Part shown: piece after piece, positions 33,631-45,079 of the stretch | Layout: each line of letters starts with the position of its first letter | Position numbering within the stretch: position 1 is the stretch's first letter | Origin: Cocos nucifera | Lineage: Eukaryota > Streptophyta > Magnoliopsida > Arecales > Arecaceae | Direction: 5' to 3' | NCBI GenBank assembly: GCA_006176705.1 | Contig: QRFJ01001016.1 | Location: 129,001 to 193,000, forward strand | DNA length: 64,000 nucleotides | Made by a program: the position numbers and the translations under genes | Notes under the pieces: generated by a model | What the model saw: only the letters and a program-made list of their open reading frames with translations | Told to the model about the DNA's origin: nothing | Databases searched by the model: none

Positions 33631-35836
33631 TATTATTATAGAATCTGATTGATGTCAGATCGTGCTGGAGTCGAGGAAGATGAGGTTGCTATTGATGATC
33701 TGTAAAATAAAATTTCATCCGAAGTCGATGGTGGTGGCTCCGACGGGATCCTCCGACAATCAAATCAGCTCTTCTGACCAACAGAAATAAAGTACTCATG
33801 AAAGAGTTCGGTAGAGTTTTGGGAAGGAGAAGAGAACTTAGAGAAAATATATCTAGAGAATTTCTTTTTATAGATGGAGCTTGTAGTGAATTAATAGTGA
33901 CAGCTGTAGTCGTTTGATAGCGGATCGCTCGAGGTCTGATGGAGTTTGTCATGGAGGGGGGTGCCACTTGTAGCACCGCTTGTAGCAGACTGATGGCGAC
34001 AGTCGTAGCTGTCCGATACTGAGCTGCTCGGGGCTATATAGAATTTAGTGCGGAGAGAGAGATGTCATCAGACTGATAATGATCGTTCGTTGAAATTCAA
34101 TGATTGAAGTTTGGAGAAAGCAGACGTCAGTCAGTGAAGAGTTTTGATATACATCAATTTCAGAGGAGTTCAGACTCCTAAAGAAAATACGTCTGGAGAG
34201 GATCATCCGAAAGTAATCCGCTGAAGGAATCCGACTGAAGGAAAAGTCTAGAAGAAGTTCGACTCCTGAAAGAGTTCGATCGAAGGAGAAATTCGAAAAG
34301 AGTTTGGCTCCTATAGAAATTCGACTGAAAGAGAAGTCCGAAAGAAGTTTGGCTCCTACAGAAACTTGACTGAAGGTAGGATCCAGAAGGAGTTTGACTT
34401 CCATAGAAGTCTGATTGAAGGAGGGATCCGAAAGGAGTTTGGCTTCTGTAGGAGTTTGACTGAAGGAGAAGTTCGGAAGAAGTTTGGCTTTCATAGGAGT
34501 CTGAATGAAGAAGAAGTTTGGAAGAAGTTTGACTCATGTAGAAATTTGACTGAAGGAGAAATTCGGAAGGATTCAGCTTCCATAAGAGTTTGACTGAAGA
34601 AGGAATCTAGAAGGAGTTCGACTTTCGTAGGAGTCCGATTGAAGGAGAGATCTGGAAGGAGTTCGGCTTCCGTAGGAGTCCGACTGAAGGAGAAGTTGAA
34701 AAAAAGTTTGGCTCCTATAGGAGTTCGATTGAAGGAGGAATTCGGAAGGAGTTCGACTTTCGTAGGAGTCTAACTGAAGGAGAAGTTTGGAAGAAGTTCG
34801 ACTCCCGTAGGAATCCGACTGAAGGAGAGATTCGGAAGGAGTTCGGCTCCCATAGGAGTCCGACTGAAGAAGAAGTTCGGCTTCCATAGGAGTCCGACTG
34901 AAGGAGAAATCCAGAAGGAGTTTGACTCTCATAGGAGTTCGACTGAAGAAGTTCAAAAGAAATTCGGCTTCCATAGAAGTCCGACTGAAGGAGAAGTTCG
35001 AAAGGAGTTTGGCTCCTGTAGAAATTTGACTGAAAGAAAAATCTGAAAGGAGTTTGGCTCCTGTAGGAGTCCAACTGAAGGAGAAATTCGAAAGAAGTTC
35101 GACTTCCATAGGAGTCCGACTGAAGAAAAAGTTCGAAAGAAGTTTGGCTCCTGTAGAAATCTGACTGAAGGAGGCATCCGAAAGGAGTTCGGCTCCTATA
35201 GGAGTCCGACTGAAGGAGTTTGGCTTCCATAGGAGTCCAACTGAAGGAGAAATTTGGAAGAAGTTCGGCTTCCATAGGAGTCCGACTGAAGAAAAAGTTC
35301 GGAAGGAGTTTGGCTCCTGTAGAAATCTGACTGAAGGAGGCATCCGAAAGGAGTTCGGCTCCTGTAGGAGTCCGACTGAAGGAGGGATCTAAAGGAGTTC
35401 GGCTCTCGTAGGAGTCTGATTAAAGAAGGGATTCAGAAGAAGTTCGGCTTCCGTAGGAGTCCGACTGAAGGAGAAGTTCAGAAGGAGTTTGGCTCTCATA
35501 GGAGTCCGACTGAAGGAGAAATTCAGAAGGAGTTTGGCTTCCATAGAAGTTCGATTGAAGGAGGGATCCGAAAGGAGTTCGACTTTCATAGGAGTCTGAC
35601 TGAAGGAGTAGTTTGGAAGGAGTTTGGCTCCTATAGGAGTCCGACTGAAGGAGGGATCTGGAAGGAGTTTAGCTCTCGTAGGAGTCCGACTGAGGGAGAA
35701 ATTCGGATGGAGCTCGACCGCTGGAGGAGTTCAATCGCTGAAGGAAGAATTTTGGATCAAAACTCTTTCATGATTACCAGCTGCATTAGACAACCACTAG
35801 GCTGGACTTCGATAGGAGCGGGATTTAACCCCAACA
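33631..35836 (-). repeat. Element B 5' LTR (right copy)
   Basis: 2206 bases, aligning to 27613-29950 end to end. It starts TATTATTATAGAATC (G-to-A at three sites of the left copy's TGTTGTTGTAG) and ends ACCCCAACA. It contains the 45-bp minisatellite at about 34200-35710. The 132-base length difference between LTRs is close to three repeat units. Confidence 0.85.
34200..35710 (-). repeat. 45-bp minisatellite in the right LTR of B
   Basis: About 33 units of the same 45-base repeat as 28195-29830, with the CTCCTATAGGAG-type palindrome in most. It gives rise to a 256-residue minus-strand open frame (34573-35343) with 15-residue periodicity, which I regard as artefactual. Confidence 0.85.
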
Positions 35837-36042
35837 GCTGCTATAGGTCGATTTATTGCAGCGGTTTATAAACCGCTGCAATGAGCTATTTATAATAGCG
35901 GTTCAAACAACCGCTGCCATAGAGCTACGACGACGGCTTCAGTAGCAGCGGTTAAATAACTGTTGCCATAGTTTATGGCAGTAATTTTTTGGACTACAGC
36001 AGTGGTTACGAACCACTGCTATATCCCTTTTTTGTAATAGTA
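35837..36042. repeat. CACTA right subterminal motifs and terminus
   Basis: Seven or more inverted copies of GCAGCGGTT / AACCGCTGC-type motifs end in the terminal repeat TTTTTTGTAATAGTA. TAG at 36043-36045 is the right target duplication. Confidence 0.75.
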
Positions 36043-36210
36043 TAGTATACAATAAATGTTCGAGTGATACATACTTGATAGATTTTTTGATATACACTTT
36101 AAGTTTTGTTACTACATACCTAGCAACAATCCGATATATACTTCCAAACAAATGATACATAAATTTCAAAACATAGTATTTATTAGTATATAGTTTACGG
36201 CCACATAATA
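36043..36210 (+). repeat. ~165-bp tandem repeat, right part
   Basis: After the CACTA terminus the flanking repeat resumes (TACTACATACCTAGCAACAA, then TATTTATTAGTATATAG). Removing the CACTA element gives continuity with 21685-22109. Confidence 0.55.
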
Positions 36211-37600
36211 TGTACTTGGGATGGATGCCTCCACAAGCAAGAAGATGTGAAGGAGGAGAAAAGGATTTATGGGGGAGGAAGGCCTCACGAGTGAACAAAG
36301 AGGAGAGGATGGTTTAGATGAGAAAAAAAGAGAGGCGGACAGATTCACTTCACATATATTTTTTAATTTTTTTAAATCATGGGATAGATGAACTCTATTG
36401 GTGGGAGTGTTGTCTTAATTCCGTTTTTATAGTTTCTATTGATACAATAGAAAATATGGTAAAAAAAAAATCACACAATCTTTTTTGATGAATGAGAGAC
36501 TTTTTTTCTCCTTTCTCTCATGCCATTTAAGAACTCATTTGGTTAGCAAGTAAAAATTTTCTTCGTTGAAATATTATTTTTCAGAAACTAACTTTTGATG
36601 CCTAAAAAATTAGTTTTCGCATGCTTGATTAACTATAGAAAAAAATATTTAAAAATAGTTTATATATTATTGAGCATTTAGTTTTTTTAAAAAAATTATG
36701 TAAAATATCTATTATATCTTTAATATGAAGAAAAATCTTATCATATTTTACACGTTAACATTACTTATAAATAAAATATTATGATAGTTAATGGTATTTT
36801 TGGTCGTAAATTGTAATGGGAGGTTTGAGGCATGATATTGGAGAGAATGTTCATTTCAGCCATAAATTTTTTATTAATTTAAAAAAATATTTTCAAAAAA
36901 AAATCTAATTTCTATCTAATGGAATAGCTAAAATCCATATCTCAATCAAAACAAAATTTTTTAAATTTTTTTTATTAACCATATTTTATCGAGCAACATC
37001 TTATGAGTCAAATAAGTAATAATTAATTTTTTTAGATAATTTTTCTTGAGTTATAAAACATTATCATTAGAATACACCGTCAATAGTTGGAGCAGTATCT
37101 TCATTTTATTATTTGGATAAGAGAGTTAGAATCTAGAAAAATTATAGATTAAAATAATTTTACTATATATATTTTGAATTCGTATACCATCTATTAGCAA
37201 AAAAAATTATACTATCATCTAAGTTTAATTAAAAATTTTAAATATAAAAAAAATAATATTAATTTTAATCAATTAATTAATAATTTTTATTATTTTAAAT
37301 AAAAATATTTAATTTATTAGATAATATGTTGAGATGTGTAATTAAATGATATAAGATATATGATAGAATTATTTTAATTAATAATTTATTTAAAATTTAA
37401 AATAAATCGACTTCGCATAGAAGTTATAAGATTATCTGTATATTTAAATAAATAAATTTTTATTTATTTTTTCGCCGGTGGTGGAGACATTGCGTGGATT
37501 GACACGTATCTCGATGGGGCAAGGTGTAAATGAAAGGACTTTAATTACTCACAAAACAATCAATTAAATCCATATTTTATGATTTTCGTCACCAAATCCG
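36211..37600. other. AT-rich spacer upstream of TAXIMIN with a MITE-related segment
   Basis: Bases 36527-37010 resemble the MITE at 59919-60734 (AACTCATTTGGTT at the left, then GCTTGATTAACTATAGAAAA and TTGAGCATTTAGTTTTTT internally), but the right terminal repeat is degenerate. Bases 37010-37450 are AT-rich. No gene is seen. Confidence 0.5.
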
Positions 37601-37909
37601 TCCCTTCGTTGACCTCATCACAAACCTTCTCTCTCTTCAGTCCTTACCTTCCGTCTGCGTCTTGCCTAGCCGGAAACTTCCTATAAGAGCCCTACTACTC
37701 CCTCTCCTTTGGCTTTACCTTAAAAAAACCTCAAGAAACATCCCCCTCGCCTCCCTTCCCTCTGTCTCGTTAAATCTTTCCGTAGAGGCCAGAAAAACGT
37801 GTTCTTTTCTCGTTCTTCGCCGCGAAGAAGAGTCCCAATCCAATCCCATCTCGGTGAATCAAACATCGTAGAAGAAGAAGATTAAGAAGCCAGGGAGAGG
37901 AAGAAGAAG

Positions 37910-38293
37910 ATGTGTTGCGAGTGCGATTGCGAGTGCCGTCCGCTGGGGTGGCTGCTGGGCCTCCCCTTCGCCCTCCTTTCTCTCCTCGTCTCCATTGTCG
38001 GCGTTGTCATCTGGATCGTCGGGTAGGAGTCCTCCTCCTTCCCCTCTTTTCCCTCTTTTCTCTAATTTTTTTTTTAAAAGATAAATAAATTAAAAGGAAT
38101 TGCGAGCCAAATCTTTCGCAAGATTTTTGTTAGAAATTGAAGGGATATTCTTGTTGTTTGGATTCTTAGGTTGTTGCTGTCGTGCATCTGCCCGTGCTGC
38201 CTGTGCGTGACGGTGTTGGTGGAGCTGGCCATCGAGCTCATCAAAGCCCCTCTCCACGTCATGGAGTGGTTCACCTCTCAGATCCCCTGTTGA
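37910..38293 (+). CDS. TAX1: TAXIMIN-type cysteine-rich signalling peptide
   Basis: Two exons, 37910-38022 and 38170-38293, joined by a GT-AG intron of 147 bases, encode 78 residues. The product has a cysteine-rich N-terminus (MCCECDCECRPLGW), a hydrophobic segment (about 12-40, LPFALLSLLVSIVGVVIWIV), a second Cys cluster (CICPCCLC) within another hydrophobic stretch, and the conserved C-terminus HVMEWFTSQIPC. This matches the TAXIMIN family, small plant peptides reported to enter the secretory pathway and affect lateral organ separation and specialised metabolism. Family members are about 70-80 residues, so this is full length. The A-rich leader AAGAAGAAG precedes the ATG, with A at -3. TAX1 rather than TAX2 is a best guess. 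Confidence 0.88.
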
Positions 38294-40034
38294 TCTTCAC
38301 TTTGATCTTCTTCTTGTTCTCCTTTTCAATCTTGCTGTGGGATGGGATTTCTTTCTTTCTTTCTTCCTTTTTGTGGGGTTTTTTATGCTGCTATGGTTAT
38401 GTGATCTTTTCTCTTCTTTATTCTATTATTTGCCTCCAAAATAACTCTCTCGTTTCTTGTAAGTTGATTATATATTTTTAGTGCTGGTTTGTTGGATACC
38501 GGGAGATTTCCTTCCTTCTTGGTGAGATTAGTGCTAGGGATTTTTAGTTGATGTGGTGAAATTACTGCTAGAGATTTATTTGGTCTGCATCATTTCTTAG
38601 TCATGGGTTCATCAAGGATGGGGTCAAGCGGGGAAAAGGGATAGAGAATGGCGATCATTATATCGGCTGTGTATGTCTATAATTTGGAGCAACTTAACGC
38701 GTTTGGATTGATAGATTTGGAGAGGAAGAGGCGAAAGGGGAAAGCAAAATTTCTGCGAGGAGAAAATAGAGGGTTAAAGAAAATTAGAGGAAAGGTAAAA
38801 AGAAAATTAGAGGAAAGGTGAAAGGAGCTAGGCGGTTGATTTAGAGTTCTCTCCCCTCCATTGGATTCACAGGATTGGAACAAAGAGGGGAAAAAAAAAT
38901 AAATAAATAAAACAAATATATAGGAAAGGGAAATTTTAATCCCCTAGTTAGGAAAGAAGGAAAAAAAAATAAAGTGAATTGATTTCTCTCCAAAATTATC
39001 TTTTCTATTCCCTCTGGAAGGAGGGAATAGAGAGGTATTTAGAGAGAAAATATATATATATATATTTTTTCTGTCCCAAATTTTTTCTCTTGTTTTTCGC
39101 TTCTCTCGATTTGATGATTTTTTTTATTCTTTCTTTTTTTTTTTTAAGGGCCGTTTTGGAGCTTGCTACGATTTTTAAATGGTGGCAGTTCTACTTAGCC
39201 CGTAAGAAGGACCATCCTAGTTTTTGGGTGACGAAGTAGACTTTTGCAGAAAAAAGAACATTACCATAATTAAACTTTTGCCCATGCTGCGTTTCAAATC
39301 TTGAAATCTTGATTATTTAGGCGCTAAATTTATTCCACGGAAGGATTCAGGGTATTTGGTACATCGTACTTGATGAATGGAAGGATTTTCTTTCGCCAAC
39401 TTTTTAACAAACCCGTTCTCCAGAATGGCATCCGCACCGCTGTCCTTTGTAATTCTGCGCCTTGCTTTTTGAGTCGGAGAAAATTTGTTGTGGTCACGAC
39501 AGCATCTGGATATCCGATACTTTAATTCGGGCTTCTTTTTTTTCTTTTTTTATTCAGAGAGTTGCGACCGTCCTTACATCATTTTTTTTTTTTTATAGTT
39601 TTCTTCTCTTCGATATTTTTGTAAATATTTTTAATTTTATCTTCGTTAAATAAATTGTTTGGGCCCTTCTCCCACTTTTTATTCTAAATATTAAGGGCAA
39701 AAACAACTCTTGAATGGAACGTGTCTTCTCCAAGAAGGGCCATGCTCTTGATGGTAAGAGAATCCATTCCCACATGCCTTGTTCAGTTTTGATTGTTTGC
39801 TTCTTGATTGTGAGAAAATCCAATCCTACATGCTTTGTAGAGTTTTGTTTTTCCATGGATTGTAGATTAGTAGTGCAATTTTGTTCTCCAAATATGCTAA
39901 TCTCACGACTTGGGCTGCAGCCCCTAGACAACAAAGTGATCGGGCGTGTAGATCCAAGGAGCCTACATGCGGGTTTAAAAAAAGGAAACCTATATCTCTA
40001 GTTCTATAGTTTTATCTCCTCTTGTTAGAGAAAA
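38294..40034. other. Non-coding spacer
   Basis: TAXIMIN 3' region followed by AT-rich DNA with T-runs. Bases 39740-39850 contain a weak two-copy repeat (AATCCATTCCCACATGCC and AATCCAATCCTACATGC, 62 bases apart). Open frames at 38182-40001 lack recognisable domains. Confidence 0.45.
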
Positions 40035-40412
40035 GATAATAGATTGGGTATAGGTCGGATAGGCTTATATTCATATCTATTATGTAAGTAAAAATTCTGT
40101 ATCTATATCCATCATGTATTCCTTTCGGATCGGATCAAGTAAAGATATGGATCGGATCGAATTAAGTATATAAAAAGAATTAATTAAATTAGATCGAATA
40201 TATATAAATAATATAAAATTATTATAATTTTGAATGAGGAATATATATTAAGATTATCTCGGATCATACCATTATCCGTATTCGATTCAAATTTATTTTA
40301 AATTTTTTTTTAGAATTCATATCCATCCTGAATTTTAATTGAATTGGGTAAAATCCATCCCATTCAGATCGGATCGGATATCCGATAGATTGGATAAAAT
40401 TGTCACCCCTAA
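40035..40412 (+). repeat. Dispersed GGATCGGAT-type repeat, copy 2
   Basis: Same family and orientation as 5730-6135: GTAAGTAAAAATTC, GGATCGGATCAAGT, AATATAAAATTATTATAA, TTTAGAATTCATATCCATCC and GGATCGGATATCCGAT align in order. It ends near GTCACCCCTAAGA. Confidence 0.7.
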
Positions 40413-40567
40413 GATAATGAGGCCCTATTTTTTTTTTTTTTTTTTGAAAAAGTGGTAGTCCACACCACCTAACTTTCAGTCAAGGAAGATGCTTGGGTGC
40501 ATCCACCTTTTCATAACGAGCCACAGGAAATGCTGACTGATTATTATTGTCGTGCATGATTGAAAAG

Positions 40568-40719
40568 AAAACATTGTGGAACCAGATGGTATGCTTTAAT
40601 AGCATGGCCAAAGTCCCATGTAGGACTGATCTTCTGGAAAGGGAAAACATTGTGGAACCAGATGGTATGCTTTAATAGCATGGCCAAAGTCCCATGTAGG
40701 ACTGATCTTCTGGAAAGGG
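40568..40719 (+). repeat. Perfect 76-bp tandem duplication
   Basis: Two adjacent copies of a 76-base unit (starts AAAACATTGTGGAACCAG, ends CTTCTGGAAAGGG) are identical by eye. Such identity in non-coding DNA implies a recent duplication or an assembly duplicate. Confidence 0.9.
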
Positions 40720-43700
40720 AATGTGGTGATTAATCCAATCATCTGTATTTTACAAAAAATGATATTAAGAAATTTCCCTTCCATAATTACAAAATACATT
40801 GGGGATATAGTACCATTAGCAACGGGAGAATGAGTTGGATGGTAGTGTTACATATTAGCAAAGGGAGAATTAGTTTGATAGGAGTGTTACGTGGTTATTG
40901 CGACGAAGTTCAAATAACCTGTGATGCGTGTTTTGTACTGTAGAAGCTACTATATGTTTGGATGGGCAGCATGTTGCCTATATCGGAAATTGAAGGCACA
41001 AATGCCTATTTTCCGAGCTGGGAAACGGGTCATACATGCACCAATCTTTGTGGTGCAAAACTTGTAATGCGGATGGTCCCAACTCTAATAATATCACATG
41101 AGTACTCTGTTTTTCTCTTATGATGATTCTCTCACTTTCACGGCTACTCATTTATTGAGAAAGCTTAAGCCTTGACCGTCTCATGCAAGAAAAATATTTT
41201 TTACGTATATATCATCCATGATGATTATCTCTCACACAAAATCAAAGTAAATAAAATTTTTTTTTTGAATGTCATGCTCTAGTTTCATGTGAGAGCCAAT
41301 CACCATTGACGGTGTCCATGGAGTTACACCACCATGGGTGTAGAAAATTTTTTTTCTCACATGCAATTATTTTTTATGGCAAACTTCCCACCACCAAACT
41401 CCTCGTAGAAATCATATGAAAAAGGCCAGCGGATCCATTGTGTTCTGATGAAACGTTGGTAACAATGCATAACACTTCATGGAGAAATTAAAAGTACGCC
41501 ATTACAATAATCTCCCCGCGTATGTTCGACTGATCAACCTCCGAATTAGCTAACTCAAGGACGGCAGTGATTAGTTCTTCCACTAATTTTATTAAACAAA
41601 ATTTATGAATTCTTCAAGTAAAAGCATCTAATTTGGTGCCCATCACATGGAAAACTGTTCAAAAGAAGGGGAGATCCACCTGGTCGCTGCAGAAAGTTTA
41701 TTCTCGTATTCTATGTTAGGGTTCCAATCAAGAACTACAGCTCCGTCGTTCCCAGATCTTTAGAACTCTTTTGGTATTATCCGAAGTTGGCCAGATTCTC
41801 TAAAACGAATATTTCAATGATGGTGGAACAAATACAGTCACTACCTGACCACTAAGCTTGCACGCCAAATTTTCTTTTTCGTTTCGTCTATTCCGGCTAA
41901 GGTTTTTGCCTTGCAAGCAATGTTCTGCGTCACCTTCCGCATCAGCTTTTCTGTAATATGCAAACTTTTTCTTGCGGAACGATTCTTCTTCTAGTTGCAT
42001 TTGGAGATGAGGACCAGTTTGTCTATGGGTGTTTTCCAGTGAGTGGATGTGTGAAGACGGGCTGGCGGGCATTCGGATGACACATACCATCGATCATAAG
42101 ATTGGTTTATTTGGAATGTAAAATTGCGTACATCATTACATTTAAACTACTTTGTGGAGTTCTTAATAAGAACAATATACAAGAATTTTTCTTGATTTGG
42201 AAACACGAGGTCCATGTTATCCTTGATGTCTGCTTCAATATTCATATAAAATCAAAATAAATTATACCTTACAATATTATCTCATCAACACGATAATCAC
42301 GTAGCCCACAAAGCATTTGATTTTTCTTCCTCTATTCGCTAATCTTCTCTCTCTTCATTCTTTTGTTTTAATATAGACGATTGATGGAAATCATCACATC
42401 CTTCTGAGAGTTGGAGAAAAAAAGATCATACCATCTCTATCTATATCTATACTTATTTTATCCTATCAAATAACTTATTCCTAACTAGAATTAAAATTTC
42501 AGTCTAAGTCTTATTAGGAATAGGATTCTTTAATTAGTTAGGCTTATTGTAATTGATTCAGAACTTGATTCAATAAGTTAAACCTGACTAAATAATAATT
42601 TAATCATATTATGAGCTAAATCCAATAGTCCATTGACTGGTTGGACTTCTCCCGTTCCATAAGCCTTGTCAGGACAAGGACATCAGCCATGCACAACTTC
42701 TTGTTCTCAGCTGAAGCTTTGGCACGACGTGGAGTCAGTAGCGTGGAGTTTCCTAAACATATCACATTGAGATATCCCTTGGTTGAAACCAAACATTCGT
42801 AACTGTGTCTTCAAATTAGTGAACTGGTTACCACCTAATAGGCGAGATGAAGCAATGATCGGCTTTGATATAGAAATAACTGACTGTTACTCGTGGAGTC
42901 ATAACATAGTGCTGGCCTGGTCATAATGTAGTTTGTTCGATCTGCCGATTTATTCTTTCACATATTGCTGCGTGCTTGAGAAAAATTCATTGCTTGTGCT
43001 AACATATCATATAGGTCTTTGAATCTTGTCTATCATCATTAACTCAGAATTTAAATTTTAGTGCACACTAAATACACTTTGGTTTGGATAGAGGATATAG
43101 TTCATATGAAATACATTAAAGACTATTATTAAATTGGGTTGGGTTGAGAGAAAAACTTGAGATTGAATTGAAGGAGAGCTGGTCAAATTTGGGACGGGCT
43201 TGGGTGGGATTAGGTTGCCCAAGCAATCTGATCCAACTTCCGCTTGATTGGCGTTTACGGAAGCTAGCCTAAGGAAAAAGCCCAACCCAATCCAAAGTAC
43301 AGGTTGGGTTGGGTTTGAGCTGATCCAGCCCAATCTGTATTGGCATTTGGAATGGTCCAAGATGCATCTCAAAGTTTGCCATGTATCCAATTTGATGTTG
43401 TAACAGAGACTAGGTTTCTGCTACATAGACGATAGGCCTATGATATGCTCATTTCAGATTGGAGAATCTCAAGGGCACCATGTTAGGGTATCATACTGAA
43501 TTGTTTTTGGTATAAAATTATTGAATATGCTCATAAGATTCTAGCTCACATGAAGCAATTACAATTGCTTACTTTTAGCATGGTAACATGGCTGTCCGAT
43601 TTATACGCTTGGTTTGTTCTATCCAAGGTATGCATTTCACTCTAGCATGTGACAGTGACAGAGATAAGAACAAATATATATTGTATACCATTGCCATAAT

Positions 43701-43975
43701 ATAAAATCTTGGTGGCTTTATACATCAACATATGATGTTTTAGTAAGCAGATGATGCAAGCGAACCTAAAAAGTGCCATTAACTAGTCAATAGTCTTAAT
43801 TATTAGGTGGCCGGGGGTCTTCAAAAAATAAAATTTATTTTAAAGTAAATCATGCTCGAGATCGATCCTGTAGTCTCAACATGTCACGTCAAATGCTTTA
43901 GTCTCAATTTTTTTATCTTCCATCCATCAATCAAATAATTTGCCTGCCTTTGTTCCTTAAGGAGAAACCATAGAT
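40720..43975. other. Non-coding spacer
   Basis: A short two-copy repeat (TTAGCAACGGGAGAATGAG and TTAGCAAAGGGAGAATTAG, about 40 bases apart) lies at 40815-40890. Bases 43130-43340 are rich in GGTTGGGTTGGG and GCCCAA words. Open frames at 41800-42090 and 43058-43390 (minus) have no recognised domain. Confidence 0.45.
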
Positions 43976-44640
43976 TTGCTTCCATCTGCTAGAAGCGGGC
44001 TCAATTTCAAATCAAAGGCTGAGCATCCGGTATTTGACCCTTCTTCTCAAATCTTGTCTTCCAAGTTCGAAGACACGGCCTATCGGGCTGCGCGACAATT
44101 CTTGTGTAGCTACTTTTCGCCCCATCCAGCAATTCTAGAGCTGGCTGGCCAATCCCCGACATCTCCATCCGCTTCACGCCTTCGAAGACTCGGACAACAA
44201 AGCGTTTTCCTTTCAAAAAGGCCAGCACCAACTCATGCCATAAATCCATCCTCATAACACAAACAATTTAGTATCCAAACCCCCACGCTACAACAATAGA
44301 GAGATACAAACCCACATAAACCCATTCTTATAACCAAAACGATTAACATCCGATCCCCACTCTGTAACAGATCCATATTGTATCTTTTGCACACAAGAAT
44401 GATTGTTCTTTTTCCGTGTTTTGCACAACTTTTAAATTATGATGTTTGTTTTATGATCTATATTTTAGATAGGAAGAAGATTTCCGTAACATTTTGAAAA
44501 TTATACAAAATATAATCCAATGATTTATATTATAAAAAAAGATCAGTTATTCTTTTGCAGATGCAATCCGGGCCCCCTCTACAACCACAAAAAAAAAAAA
44601 AAAAAAAAAAAAAAGTACACATCTATATGCAACAAAAATT
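43976..44640. other. Distal upstream region of pyruvate decarboxylase
   Basis: Bases 43976-44257 are open on both strands without a known domain. Bases 44250-44370 hold repeated CAAACCC / AAACCC words, twice in CAAACCCACATAAACCC. A 24-base A-run sits at 44590-44613. No gene is supported. Confidence 0.4.
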
Positions 44641-44653
44641 CAAAGCAGACTTC

Positions 44654-44900
44654 ATCCATCCTCATCACTTCTCACAAACAAACCCAATCTAGTTCCATTG
44701 AATACTATACATCCTTTATGCGTAACAGCAAAACTAATCCATCCTCATCACGTCCCACAAACAAACCCAATCTAGTTCCATTGAATGCCATACATCCTTT
44801 ATGCGTGACAGCACAACTTATCCATCCCTATCGCTCCTCACAAGCCCAATCTGGTTCCATTGAATGCCATACATCCTTTATGCATGACACCCAATATGCG
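44654..44900 (+). repeat. 83-bp tandem triplication in the PDC promoter
   Basis: Three copies start at about 44654, 44737 and 44820, each with ATCCATCC, CACAAACAAACCCAATCT, TTCCATTGAATGCCATAC and ATCCTTTATGCGTGACA. The third copy has a small deletion. The array ends about 180 bases before the start codon of the downstream gene. Confidence 0.85.
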
Positions 44901-45079
44901 CTGACGCATGCTCCTCAAATCAAACTGCCGCAACGGGCCGCAGTCGCCCACAGTTTCAAGCTTTCTCCTCGCAGACCTCTGTTTTCTTCTCCGGAGACCA
45001 GATCGCGCGCGCACACGCGCACCTATTTCTTGTTCCGAAACCCCACCAAAAATTTCCCAAAGAAAACAAGAAGAACAGA

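Larger units (their letters stand above)
27613..35836 (-). mobile_element. Gag-only Ty3/gypsy element B, nested in the CACTA element
   Basis: An 8.2-kb element in minus orientation with both LTRs (27613-29950 as 3' LTR, 33631-35836 as 5' LTR) and a perfect 5-bp target duplication GCTGC at 27608-27612 and 35837-35841. In the sense direction it reads 5' LTR, PBS, decayed gag, short spacer, palindromic array, purine tract, 3' LTR. There is no pol. Gag, PBS, array and LTR ends match element A, but B is strongly depleted in C+G by C-to-T/G-to-A changes. That pattern is expected from long-term cytosine methylation, so B is inactive and older in appearance than A. Confidence 0.9.
22113..36042 (+). 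mobile_element. CACTA (En/Spm) DNA transposon with a nested gypsy element
   Basis: The left end is CACTATTACAAAAATG. The right end, reverse complemented, is TACTATTACAAAAAAGG, so one end has lost its initial C. Both ends carry arrays of short inverted subterminal motifs around CTATGGCAGCGGTT and AACCGCTGCCATAG (22130-22380, 23365-23500, 27460-27612 and 35837-36030), a hallmark of CACTA elements where transposase binds. Without the nested gypsy element the CACTA would be about 5.7 kb. Inside are a foldback, a proline-coding polypyrimidine tract, a purine-rich repeat and a decayed transposase-like gene. No intact DDE transposase (TNP2 type) is visible, so the copy is probably non-autonomous. 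Confidence 0.85.

Noticed and set aside
34573..35343. 256-residue minus-strand open frame with SYGSRTPS-type repeats
   Set aside because: A by-product of the 45-bp minisatellite in an LTR; open frames exist in parallel frames, and the element is decayed.
41800..42090. 96-residue minus-strand frame
   Set aside because: No recognisable family, intron signals or promoter; its length is within chance for this composition.
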